A stretch of 64,000 nt of DNA, taken from NCBI GenBank assembly GCA_023853785.1, contig JAJIRX010000557.1, positions 744,001-808,000 on the forward strand. Reading direction: 5' to 3'. A model generated the notes under the pieces. The model saw nothing but the letters and a program-made list of their open reading frames with translations, was not told the origin of the DNA and did no database searches. Source of the stretch: Psilocybe azurescens (lineage: Eukaryota; Basidiomycota; Agaricomycetes; Agaricales; Agrocybaceae). Each line of letters starts with the position of its first letter. The stretch's first letter is position 1. Shown here one piece after another: positions 31,784 to 42,866 of the stretch. The translations under genes and the position numbers were made by a program.

Positions 31784-34700
31784 ATGCGCCTTCTAGGATG
31801 GTATCAAATTGATTCCAGGGAAAATACTGCTGCAATTCTATTTCCAGCACCAGTCCGGGTCTCTTCAATACGGGTGTTTCCAACAGGCGCCCAGCCATTT
31901 AGTCAATCCCCTGAGGTTGTCGCGTAGGGATTCAATGCTATTTATGTGCAAGCAATGTAACCTGATTACAATTAAGTCTGACCATCCCAGATACATTCTT
32001 TCTTGATGTATATTTCAACGCATATTCGGTGCAACCCAGTCAGGACTCTCAGGACAAACGCACAGTCAAGAATGCATTGGCCCCGACTCGAATTGCCTAC
32101 GTTGGCGGTCAGGCAGAATTCATAGTGGAAATGGGACATGAAGTGCGTTTCTGATAAAACTATATACAGAACCTTCTCATCAAGTTCAGCAATAGTATGC
32201 GACACGCCTGATCATATTCCATGGGGAGTTCAAGTCTGTATTCGTAGCAATTTATGGAGATGATATCACAGAAAAGCCAGAGGCCAGCACATACGAGCCG
32301 AAATCCCTCCCTGTACCTACATCTATGTCGATATCCAGTAGTGTTGACCCAGCCAACTCGCCAAATCCCACTTTGGTAGCAGAGCAGTTACTTCTTCTCT
32401 TGGATGAACCTCCGCCATCTCTTTCTGTTGCGACCCGTCTGATATTCTCTCTGAAACCGGAGAAGTATGATTGGGATCTTCCTGGTTTCCCTGATCTATA
32501 TGCCGAACTAGATGTCCCTGAGGATGATGATTTGGAGAAACTCGTCAAGTCTGTTGGAAGACCAATACGAGATGACATCTCTTCCGAAGCAATCACAAGA
32601 TTCGCGGAAAAAATTCATGATACTTTGGGTGCGAATGTAAGTCGTCATATCTCTCTAAACAACCACATACAACTAAATTCAATATTTATGTAAACCTTAG
32701 TCCTCGGACGATGCGTACTATACCGCCAAACTTCTCGGTATATCCGCCTCTCAGCAAACGAGATTTTCAAGAATTCTTTTGGTTCGTATCTGTCTTTGTC
32801 TCAAGATACCAGGACTAACTGCGGCATTCCAGGAGCACCTTGACCTTCCTGAGGTCTACAATGAGGAGTCTCTGGACGATACTACGGTTTATTGTCTATG
32901 GGACGCTGCTAGTAACATTGAGATTGCTAAATACTTCTTGGAAGATAGAAACTTTATGCTTGGCATTGAAGAGCTACACACAAACCCCAGAACAGACAAG
33001 TCGATTCAAAAAGCTTTGAAAAAGCTACTATCTAGATTACGTGGTTGGCAAGCCTTCGAAGACGCCCTAACAAATCCACGAGGTGACTTCGCGAGCAGCA
33101 TCGCCTTCCTGAAAGATATCACAACAACAGAGCACTCGATCGGATGTTGGCTAGAATGCATGATGACTAATGGAGCTCTAGCCAACAAACTTGGCGAAGT
33201 TCTTCAAAACCGCTCCCTTCCCTTCCCTTTATTTCAAGAACAACAAGCAACGCCTTCGCATGAAGAGTTTCTTACGTTTGTAAGAACGCTCTTTGGGGTA
33301 TCTACCGTCCTTCCCGTTCTGGCATGGGCGGACAGCGTGGGCAACAGTCCATGTCGCGAACGAGCACTGGCAGTTTTGGTCTTGTGGCAAGGAATAGATG
33401 GGTACCGAGAGGTAACTTGTCCTCTCTCTTATCTTTTTTCCAGTTTTCTTAATTGCGTCTATATAGATTGTCAACCATTGCCTACTCTTACGCCAGATTA
33501 CTAAACGACTTCAATGGAATACACGTGAAGATCCTCCGATGAAAGGGGGCATGTTTGCAGAACGACTGCTAATTGGACTGGCCAAAGACCCTCAAGCAAT
33601 GTTACGTGAAGACCTTATCGTTACCGTCCTTGAGCTAAAAGGTCCCTTTTCCTGCATTGAAACGGAAGAATTGATGGAAATGGAAAAGCTGGCGAGAGTT
33701 GCTAGGGATGGATTACCGTCTGCCATCGAGGAACTCACATATACAAGCGTCCGGCCATTCTCTCTCCGACGTCTACGTGTCCTGCGTGTTTCGATGGCTA
33801 TAATAGCAAACGAGATATCGTACGAAGATGGCGAACTTGAAGTAGCAAAAGCTTTTGGACGGAACGATCACAAGCAATTCTTCCGACACTCGTTTCTATC
33901 CTTTACGACATCTCGGATGATTTAAATCACCACTTTGCACTTCAGCCACTCCCGCGCATGAATCAAGCGCTTACAGACCTCCTTCTCCGTGCTGCAGGCG
34001 ACATCCTGCATATAATCGGTCGCTTCGTCATGATATACCCCTAATTAATCGAGACTTACGGACATTAACACTGGCCATTGCCGACCTTTACGCTTGCTCA
34101 GATGCGGCGATATCAATGCTCTCTCGACTTTCCGTGGCGTGCTTGGCCGCACAAAATATTAGACGTATTTGTCCCAACGTTCTTCGCAGCCTTACAATGC
34201 CAGACCTTCATCCAGAATCGGGTTTCATAGCTCCTCGAATCATCCTGAGGACACTTCTCAATCCATACTTACAGAAGGCAGTTCGGGATCCTATCCATCA
34301 TATAACGCAATTGTATGATCTGATAGATAAACTTGTACCACAAACCCATACATCCGAAGTGTCTGCCTCTTATTGGGTAGCCGATGTATTTCCCAAGGTG
34401 TTGACAGAATTTAAATCTTTCTGTAACCTCCTCGATCCAGAGACAAGAAGTGTGTTTGTACAACGCCTTGTCATCCTTGATAATGGGGAAATAGGACTCG
34501 GTGAATGGCTTCTCGTCGAGGAACTGAGAGAACTTTCAAATGCTCTTCACAACCTCTCAAATCCTGCAGTGGATGTCAACTACGGACTTGTTTTACAATA
34601 CCAGGTTTTCAATTCGCTCCATTTCTGCCAACTTCTTCTGTCGTCACCCGCCTCGACGGACTGGGCTTTGTCATCACTTTCCGCCAACGAAGATCTTTCG

Positions 34701-35620
34701 CAGCTGTTTGACAACTGTCTTACGCTCATTCTCGATTCCAACATCTCTGCTCTGGCACTGACCCGACTGACGAGACAGTTGGCTAAGCATGCTAGTCAGT
34801 TTAGTCCAGATGTCCGGTTCAACATTCTTCTCCTGGTTTTGAGGAATGCTGAGACAGACCCATCTGTCGTCGATGCGTTAGATTTCGTACCTAGCATCCT
34901 CCACAGTCTTCCATCAACGTCCATCTCTCCAGAACGTCTGCGAAACGAGATTGGACGGATGATATGTACCTATTCTGATCATGCATCTAGTATGAACGCC
35001 GACAACGCAGAGATGCTGCTCCAAACACTCGAATGGCTCGCGTTAAAGGAGGAGGATGTCAAACTGACAACTTTAGTCGGAGTATCGAGAGAGGAGTTCC
35101 ATTATCTCTGCATTACCCTCGCTTCTATTCTGTCGCCGCCGAGACAGGAGGCTGTCGCTTCTGTAGAAGCGAAGTTGAGCATCGACGAGGATGAGCTGTT
35201 CCCGCAGTCCAAGCTCGAGTTGGCTGATACCCTGACAATGCCGCTCGGCTCAGTCGAGGATCTGCTGTCTCCGAGGCCGTTTGAGCCTTCGACCCCGAAG
35301 TCGGGGAACAAGACGCCGGACATTCTGGGTGTTGTCATTTCTCCGCCAACTGCACTCCTGAGGTCGCCTGCAGCTACAGGGCTGACGAAGATGTACATCA
35401 ACAACGATTTCCGACAGCTCAGACAGGTTTCCTCGACTAGGCTCAATACTAGTCGGTTGCCTAGTACACATGGTGAGGTTTTACTGTGATGAATGTGTTT
35501 ACATACTAACTGTGTTTTACTTGCTCTTTTCCTGTTGTTGCTGGCTTCTGTCTTTGGTCGTCTTCGTTCATTCCAGTTGATGTGGGTATCAACGGTCGTT
35601 CGGACCTGAGCTTCCACTGA
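31784..35620 (+). CDS. Virilizer N-terminal domain protein, putative m6A-writer complex subunit
   Basis: The start at 31784 reads MRLLGWYQIDSRENTAAILF, PAPVRVSSIRVFPTGAQPFS, then across an intron IPDTFFLDVYFNAYSVQPSQ, KNALAPTRIAYVGGQAEFIV, EMGHE and, after another intron, YATRLIIFHGEFKSVFVAIYG. This beta-rich N-terminal region matches what I know of the Virilizer_N domain. The remaining roughly 950 residues are mostly helical, like the armadillo-type scaffold of Virilizer/VIRMA, which organises the METTL3-METTL14 m6A methyltransferase with WTAP. Introns are seen at about 31923-31979, 32139-32196, 32637-32699, 32779-32831, 33412-33467 and 35473-35576. Two one-base slips (C runs 33883-33884 and 34038-34041) break the helical part; one C at each restores continuous frame (for example PLINRDLRTLTLAIADLYAC). 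Function is inferred from the N-terminal domain only. Confidence 0.8.
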
Positions 35621-36289
35621 CGATTTTTTCCCTTCATCTTTTGTGCCATTCCCTACTGTTACTCTTCTTTAATAGGAATTTGAACACTTTTCACAATCTC
35701 CGGAACTTCTAGCCCCAGCGCACATCGATATATCAGGCACGGCAAATGGTTTTCAGGGGTTTTTGTCCGGGATGTAGAGACGCTCTGGACCTGGTGATAG
35801 TATTTGATGCAGCATATAGCTCTAGGTTTTCTTTTCCATCCATCCGATCGTTCTGTATTGTTTCCCCTCCTATTTATCCTTTTCATCTGCTTTCTGTAGA
35901 ATGGTTGCATGTACTTATTTATGCTCTTCCTCAAATGTTTCAATGCATTGAACTAGTACTAATACAAATGATAATAACCGGTATCAGGCGAGGGAAAGTA
36001 TTATTCGACTGGTATCGCACCTATGGTATATATAATATGGTATGATATTGGGATAGGATGAGTGGATGAGAGAAAAAGAAAAGATCGTGGAGGGTTCATC
36101 ACTGGTTCGTTCAACGTCTAAGAAGAGAACAAAGTAAATAAACAAGAAAAAAAAGTAAGGAGGGTGAGACGAGATGCATACGACAAGAGACCAACAGCGA
36201 GGTAAAAAAACAAGCAATGCCAACGAAAAAAAGCGAAAAGCGAAACGGAAACCAGCCCATCCATAATACCACCACCACCACGCAATCTT
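35621..36289. other. Convergent intergenic region
   Basis: About 670 bp between convergent 3' ends. It is AT-rich, with purine-rich poly(A)-like tracts near 36120-36240. No gene recognised. Confidence 0.5.
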
Positions 36290-38921
36290 TTACTTTTTAA
36301 AAACAAATCCTGCGTCCAGCTGATGCTTACTTTTGGCCGCTCTCAGCTGCGCGCGCAAGCTCCCGTTCTCCGTCTGCATCGAATTAAGCTCATCCAGCAG
36401 CGCGATGCGCTGGTTCTGCTCTGACGTGCGCATCGCCTCAACCTCGTTCTGTGCTAGGCTCAGCTCGCGCTTCATCTCTTCGATCTTCGCGTTCAGACCC
36501 ACGACCTCGCCCTCGTGCTGGCTGATCTGCGTAGTGAGCTTCATGCGCGCCATCGCGGACGCCTGCGCCGCCTCCTCGGCGAGCGCGAGCGTGCGTGTGG
36601 AGAGGGTGTCGTTCGCCTCGGAGAGCTGGCGGCATGTCTCACCTTGCTCAGCGGCGAGGTTCTCGAGCTCCCGCTTCTCGGCCATGAGTCGCTCGACGGT
36701 GTCTTGCAGACTCTGCACCTCTTCTTGCCTGTGGTGGGAGAAAATTTTAGTCAGTAGGTGGCATGCGAAAGAAGAAAATTGGCGCAGAGTAGCGGCAGGA
36801 TAAATATAGAGGCAAAGAATGTGAATGTGAACGTACAAAACAGCTAAACGCCCGCCCATGCCCTGGTTCCTCTCCTCCAACACGCGGACCTGCTTCTGGT
36901 ACGTCTCGAGCGCATGTGTGCCGTCCTGGGCGAGCTTCTGTGCGCGCTCGGCGTTCTTCTTGAGCAGGTCATGCGCCTGCGCGAAGCGCACTAGCCGCTC
37001 GATCAGCGCGCGATCGTCCGCCATGAGCGCCTGCACGCGCGCTGCAAACGCCTCCAAGCTGAACGGCTGGAGCGGTTGTGATGGCTGCGTCGTCGAAGGC
37101 GAGGGGGAGGGCGTATTGATGCCGCCAATGCCGCTGTTGCGCGTGTCGTAGAGGGCTTTGAGGGAGCGCACGTCGAGGTCTGAGAGGGAGGTGATGACGC
37201 CTGAGCCCGAGCCTGAGCCCAAAGAGTTTGAGTTAGGGCCGCCTGGCGTGCCTGGCGTGGGCGAGGTGGTGCGGTATGAGCGGGTGTTGGCACCGAACTT
37301 GGCCGCGCGCGCTTCGGGGGACGGGAGGATCGCCCATAGGGGCTGTAGGATGCGGATGACGTCTGCTGAAGATGAAGAAGATGAAGACTCCGGTGCTATC
37401 GACTGCATGGACATGCGCGGGGGCGATTGTGCTCTGACGACGTCCCGCTCGCGTCTGGCATCCTCCAACTCTCTCGCCATCGCCTCGCGTCTGTCTAGGC
37501 CGTTGCGCACATCGTCCTCCAATCTCCGCCGCTGAGCGTCCCACTCTGTCTCCTTCTTCGCGTACTCCTCGAGCTTGGCCTGCACGCCATCCAGATGCGT
37601 GCTCACAGAATTCATCAGGCCCTGCAGTGAGTTATCCCGCGAGTACAACACGATGCCGTGTTTTTGACCATGATTTGCACAGCAGCAAGCCCCGCTTCGA
37701 GCTCCTCGTTCGGATGGTCTCCCCGCGAGTCGAACTCCTCCTGCAGCCGCGTAAGATCCTCCATTTTCTCGTCCTCCCACACCTGCCGTTCTTCTTCCCA
37801 AGCGCGACGCATCTCTTCAATCTCCTGCTCCCGTTCCTCAAGTTCCGCACGCCGTTGACCCTCTTCCTCCTCTTTCTTGGTCTCAATCTCGGCCAATTTC
37901 TCGCGAAGCTCCTCGACGTCGCCCTCGGTTTTGGCCCACCGCGATTTCTGCTTCTCCCAATCGTCCTTTTCCCGCTTGAGCTTCGCGAGCTCGGCAATGT
38001 GGTCTTCCTTTTCCAACGAAGTCATAGTCTCGACTTCTTGTTTCTCAAGTTTGATCATGGACAGCTCGCGAGACATCTCGGCCTGCTTCTTGCCTGCAGC
38101 CTGGAGAGCTTCTTTCGCGGACACCAGTTTGGTCTGGAGAGCCTGAATCTCAGCTGCAGCTGCTTCGGGGAGAGTTTCCGTTTCGGAACGACCGCGTCAG
38201 CGTGTCCGGCGAAGAAATGTTTGCCATCGAACTTGGAGGAGGGCGAGGAGAGGGCGGAGAAGGTGGTCGCTGGGCTGGTGAGGGTGCTGCGATTGGACGA
38301 GTCATACCCGGAGTCCTCTGTAACTGTCCCTGATAGCTTGAGCTCCATGGACTTGACGGAGAAGCTGAGAACGGCTGCACGGTGTTCCATGAGAGTTGCA
38401 TGGAGTTGGGAGAGGGTGGTTGAGACTTTGTAGAGCTCTGATTGTGCATGATCTACGCGCGAGTTTGCGGCGTCGAGCTGCTCGGAGGACTGCTGCTGCT
38501 TTGCGTTGTTGGACGAGTTGACACGGGCAAGCGAGAGGGCAGCGTCGCGAATCTTTATCTCAAGAGCGAGTTTTCGGGACAGAGCCTCCTGGCGCTGTGA
38601 GAGGAGTTGGTGTTCCTTGTATTTTTATGAGTTTGGATGGTAGAGGTGTATATAAAATATAGAAACCTTTTTGAGATCATCGACTTGTTCTGCAGATAAG
38701 ATTTCAAAGTTTCTGCTGTCTATTGCGGCCTCGCTTGCCATGAGACTAAGGAGAAGTTCATCTCTGGTATTGGCGGGGGCTGGTTTGGACTGCTGGTTTG
38801 ATTTTCTGACTGAACTATTGCGACTCGGGGGGAGGGAGCTGTCTGCTGTGGGGGACGGCGGGGGCCATGTACGCTGACGCTGTGGAGGAGAGACAACAGC
38901 GGCAGACAGAACACGGTTCAT
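36290..38921 (-). CDS. Coiled-coil protein, up-regulated-during-septation (Uds1) family
   Basis: The N-terminus is low complexity (MNRVLSAAVVSPPQRQRTW), then the Uds1 domain: TRDELLLSLMASEAAIDSRN, FEILSAEQVDDLKK, EHQLLSQRQEALSRKLALE and VDHAQSELYKVSTTLSQLHA. It continues into very long heptad-rich coiled coils (ELAKLKREKDDWEKQKSRW, EEMRRAWEEERQVWEDEKME, RLMAEKRELENLAAEQGE) and ends LDAGFVFKK. Family members act at septum or polarity sites; the exact role is not established. Introns are seen near 38612-38667 and 36728-36840. Two one-base slips (T run 37661-37665 and 38175-38177) break the frame. Adding one base gives VQIMVKKHGIVLYSRDNS and KRKTLPEAAAAEIQAL. The 3' half is much more GC-rich than its neighbours. 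Divergent from MDM34. Confidence 0.86.
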
Positions 38922-38942
38922 GGTGGTGGTGGTGGTGGTGGT
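38919..38942. repeat. Trinucleotide microsatellite (GGT/ACC) at the UDS1 start codon
   Basis: Seven tandem GGT units on the plus strand lie directly beside the minus-strand ATG, so the UDS1 5' leader ends in repeated ACC followed by ATG. Confidence 0.85.
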
Positions 38943-39024
38943 CGGAGTAGGATAGGCCGGTGCCCCTAACCCTAGACTGGATCCTGACGTATGGCAACCA
39001 GCCCTGTTCTGTGTTTCTCTGTCA
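38922..39024. promoter_or_regulatory. Very short bidirectional promoter of UDS1 and MDM34
   Basis: Only 103 bp separate the two divergent start codons, and part of that is the trinucleotide repeat. Any promoter must overlap transcribed leaders or the first exons. Confidence 0.5.
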
Positions 39025-41678
39025 ATGTCGTTCACCTTCAACTGGCCAAGATTCTCAGACCAGTTCCACTACGATGCCATCCAGATGCTCAATACAGCCC
39101 TCAACAAGGGAAACAAACCACCCATCATAGCAGACAGGATAGAGGTCGTCGAGCTCGAGATGGGCTCACAGGTATTTGCTATAATATTTTTATTTTACGC
39201 CCGTATTTACCTGCTCTAAAGCCGCCAGAGCTCGAAATCCGCGACATTGGCGATCTCACCGTGGACCAGTTCAGAGGCATCTTTCGTCTAACCTACGCTG
39301 GTGATGCACATCTCGTTCTGAAGACAAAAGTCCAGGTTCGTTTTTTATCTTTTGCTTTTTAAACCCTCTGCTTATCCTCTCCACAGGCTAATCCTCTGAA
39401 CCACAAACAACCGGACATCCATTTAATGGCTGGCTCAAGAGGCATGCTCGCAGCCAAGCATCCTCTAGTCGTCCCCATGCTCCTCCGCCTTTCCCACTTC
39501 CGTCTCAGCTCCTATGTTGTCCTCGTCGTTTCCAAACAAAAGGGCATCACCCTCGTCTTCAAAACAGACCCTCTCCAACATGTTGACATCAACAGCACAT
39601 TTGACTCTATCGCTGTCATCCAGAATTTCATACAGCGAGAGATCGAAGGCCAGCTTAGACAGATGTTCAGAGAAGATCTGCCCGGTATCATACACCGTCT
39701 CAGTCAACAATGGGTTAAGGCTAAAGTAGAGGCTCCGTATTTATCCACACAACACCTCAATCATAAACCTTCTCCCAGTTCTGTCAACTCTCACCGCACT
39801 CGACCACCTCCATCCTCTACTGGCGCACCATCTACACCGCCATTTCAAAAGTGCCTACACCTCCAGAGCCTTCCCCTTCCTCTCATCCCGATCTAGAAAA
39901 CTTCGACCCCACATACGGTCTCCGTCCCGAGGGCCTCCCGACCAAAAGCGTCTTTAAAGGTTTTAGCAGCCTTTTCACACCGAATAAAGGACTCGCAGAC
40001 CTCGCAGAAGAAGTCGACGATGATAGCAGCGCAGGGCTCAACAGCGAATTTGGAGAGTACGATGACGACGAAGACCAGCTTGACTCATTCGATTTCGTTG
40101 ATTGGGGAGACGACTCTTCGGCCGCAGAAGGACGACACCACGAAACATCTACCACAACGACCACTCCAGAGTACGAAACCATCCCCGCTGTCGGAGGCGG
40201 TACCATCACGCGACCCCGAGTCTTCCACTCGCAATCCCAAGTCGGCCTTTCGCGCTCCATCTCCTCCCTCAACGGCGCCCATTCTTCCCATCAGCATCTG
40301 CCCAGCAACAGTAGCAGCAGGCAGGCCACGCCGCTCTCAGCATCCCATCCCAATCTACATCTGCACATGAACAGCTCGGCATCGAGCACGGCAGGCGTTC
40401 CATTGCGTACCGCGCCGATCCCGGGGTCGTACGCGCAGCGCCCCGGCATGTACCACCGCACGCATAGGAGCATGAACGGCAGTTTCTCGGGACGACCGTG
40501 TACGCCTGATAGCAATGACTCCCCGCCGTCCACATCAAGCGGGCCGTCGACATCTGCCTCTGCCTCTGCTGCACCCTTTTCGCGACGCGGGTCTGGGTTG
40601 GCCTACCCTTTCCCTTACACACCCTCGTCGTCGTCGTCTGGGACGAATGTTGCTGGTCTAAGGAGAAGCGAGTCGCCGTCGCCGATATACATGCGTCGTG
40701 GGCCGGGTGAGAGACGGATGTCCTCTGCCTCCGACACGACTGCGTTTTCTGGCGTCAGCTATCGCACAGCGACGACGGCGACGGGCCGCGCTTTCCCCGA
40801 ACATGCTCCCGATTATGACTACGAATACGAGCGCGATTCGCATCCATCCGGAGGTTATTTACATCCATATTCCAGCGATGCAGAACACCTGTCGCAACGC
40901 GAACGCGCACGTGGGGGCCGCCACCCACCCGCGTCACCCTCCGTCGCATCATCCTCACGTGCCCGCTCGCCTCTTCAAGACCCCACACTCTCCCCATCCC
41001 AATCCGCCTCTGCATCACTATCACCCTCCATATCAGCATCAACACCCGCCTCCCCATCCAAGCACTACCGGCCGCCTCTCAACACGCACTCCAACTTCCA
41101 CGCCTCCCCAAGCCAGCACGCGCAGCAGCAGCACAGCCAGCAGCACGCGCGCGCACAAGATCGTGCTGCGCCCGTCGTCGGGCTCGTCCTCGATCCACCA
41201 GCTCAGCACGCTCAGCACGTCGAACCACACGCTGAGCCCGTACACGCGCGACCTGTCGCATTTCACGGTGCGCAGCGTGCCGCCGCGCGCGAACTCGATG
41301 GGCGCGGCTGGGGGCGTCGGCGTCGGCGTCGGCGCGAGCTATGGGTTTGGGGCGTACGCTGGCGCTGGAGGTGCGAGTACAGGCGGCGCTGGAGGAGTGG
41401 GCGTGAATGGGGAGAGGGGCCATGTTAAGGCGAAGAGGAAAAGGATGTACAAGCTTGGAGGCAAGGGCGCTGCTGCTGCTGCCGCTGCCGCGGCTGAAGC
41501 AAAGGCAAAGGCAGAGGTGGAAGCGGCTGGCAGGGGACGAGGGGGTGCGTTGGGTGACCGGAGAGGCGGACAGGGAGAGGACGAGTTTGATGTGTCGGAT
41601 ATGGACCGCTACTTCACGCACGATGTGAACGTCAACCCAGGCGCGAGTGTGAGTACGAACGAACCACGAACGCTTTAG
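39025..41678 (+). CDS. MDM34: ERMES subunit Mdm34 (mitochondrial distribution and morphology protein 34)
   Basis: Outer-mitochondrial-membrane subunit of the ER-mitochondria encounter structure, with a lipid-transfer SMP domain. The N-terminus is nearly diagnostic: [49 protein letters not shown], then across introns [38 protein letters not shown] and [20 protein letters not shown], ending the SMP near [13 protein letters not shown]. The C-terminal half is Ser/Pro-rich and low complexity, with the conserved [32 protein letters not shown] and [12 protein letters not shown], then an Ala/Gly/Lys-rich tail. A one-base slip at the A run 39847-39850 precedes [12 protein letters not shown] second frame change (+1) is needed between about 41085 and 41130, before TRAHKIVL. 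Confidence 0.93.
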
Positions 41679-41992
41679 AGCTAGCCAAGAACTCAAGAGA
41701 TGGGAAAATAAAAACCATCTGGTTGTTAAATTAATGTTGACATTTTTCTTCGATTTGTATTATCTCTGTTTTCTCACTTTTCATGTTTTACTTCTACAGC
41801 TATTAATCATACTAGCGTATAAATCCTTTTTTCATCAAATTGTATCAATTAGTACTATTAGTATCACGCCACACATGCTATCATGCAACCTCTCTTCTCA
41901 CTATGTATACAAGCAAAAGAATCCTAATACGCATTACCAACAAAAAGGCTACTCGTTAGCAGTACACAGGCAACGAAAGAAGCAAAACAAGA
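41679..41992. other. AT-rich intergenic region
   Basis: About 310 bp between MDM34 and the first tRNA gene. No gene recognised. Confidence 0.4.
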
Positions 41993-42081
41993 ACCCCCGG
42001 CGAGACTCGAACTCGCAACCTCCAGATACCGTTCTTCGCAATGGTAGAAGTCTGACGTCATAACCATTAGACAACGGGGGC
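41993..42081 (-). tRNA. tRNA-Arg(UCU) with 17-nt intron
   Basis: 89 nt. Acceptor GCCCCCG pairs with CGGGGGT (one G.U end pair). The anticodon stem TCAGA/TCTGG encloses a CTTCTA..A loop with anticodon TCT. A 17-nt intron follows position 37. The T arm is GCGAG-TTCGAGT-CTCGC. Removing the intron gives a 72-nt body. It lies 597 bp from a second copy on the same strand. The GTTCGAGTC B-box is intact, so it is probably functional. Confidence 0.9.
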
Positions 42082-42678
42082 GCCACGTGGTTTTACGGAG
42101 TGATGGGGACTGAAGAAGAGTGGGCGCTAACAAGGCGCTAAAGGGTGGGTGTGATGGAATGGACGTCGAGGACGGAAGAACTCATCATGCTCAGCTTGAA
42201 ATATATAAAGATGTTTTTATAGTCGGTCATTTGCATGGAAAATAAAAACTGAGAATTATGCGAAATCCGCTGGATGAGCTTCCAAAGGAAGTGAATTGAT
42301 ATAAATTGCAGTTCCTCAGGATTTACTCACAGCCCCATCATCCCGACAAAAATGCGACGTATTCATTATTGCCATTACTTAATGAGCTATTCAGGTACGT
42401 AGTAAGAGTAGTCTTCAGTTTTAGCCGTTACGCTGTGTGTAAATCTCTCCTTGGCACATACCAGTAATTGTACATCGTCCCATGTTTCGATAGACTCTTA
42501 TCACAAACTAACTATGTTGCAAAAGACTTTGTTCACATGAAGCACGATTTGAGACCTGTTGGGCTCCCAATAGTGAAGCTAATGGAGAATATGTTAAGAG
42601 TATGTGCACATAAAGCTACATGATCAAAATATGACTGTATTTTGAACATGTCGCTAAATGAAATTAAAAGGTAAAGAA
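42082..42678. other. Spacer between the two tRNA-Arg genes
   Basis: About 600 bp without a recognised gene. The two tRNA genes share no obvious flanking homology. Confidence 0.4.
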
Positions 42679-42763
42679 ACCCCCGGCGGGATTCGAACCC
42701 GCAACCTCCAGATACCGTTATGTGGGTAGAAGTCTGACGTCATAACCATTAGACAACGGGGGC
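42679..42763 (-). tRNA. tRNA-Arg(UCU) with 13-nt intron
   Basis: 85 nt, the same 72-nt body as the upstream copy except in the T arm (GCGGG-TTCGAAT-CCCGC). The intron after position 37 is 13 nt and differs in sequence from the 17-nt intron of the other copy, although both end ACGGT. The anticodon TCT reads AGA codons. Acceptor and D arm are identical to copy one. Confidence 0.92.
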
Positions 42764-42866
42764 TGTTGATGATAAAACAATTGTGTAAACATGTCACGGG
42801 CGCTGTGTGCAGACGGTGAAGTTCGTTATGTCAGGTTTTAAGCACCTTCAGGGTTGTACGTCTACG

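Noticed and set aside
31784..35620. Pseudogene interpretation of the Virilizer-like gene because of internal stops
   Set aside because: Both breaks are single-base, homopolymer-linked and like those in essential neighbours. All splice sites and both flanking protein blocks are intact.
37627..38433. Plus-strand open frames of up to 268 codons opposite UDS1
   Set aside because: Leu/Phe-rich translation typical of the reverse of Glu/Lys coiled-coil codons. The minus strand has the conserved coiled-coil protein.
38815..38997. Minus-strand frame with a run of seven His
   Set aside because: It is an alternative-frame reading of the (ACC)n repeat next to the UDS1 start; the conserved Uds1 frame reads Thr codons and begins at the ATG after them.
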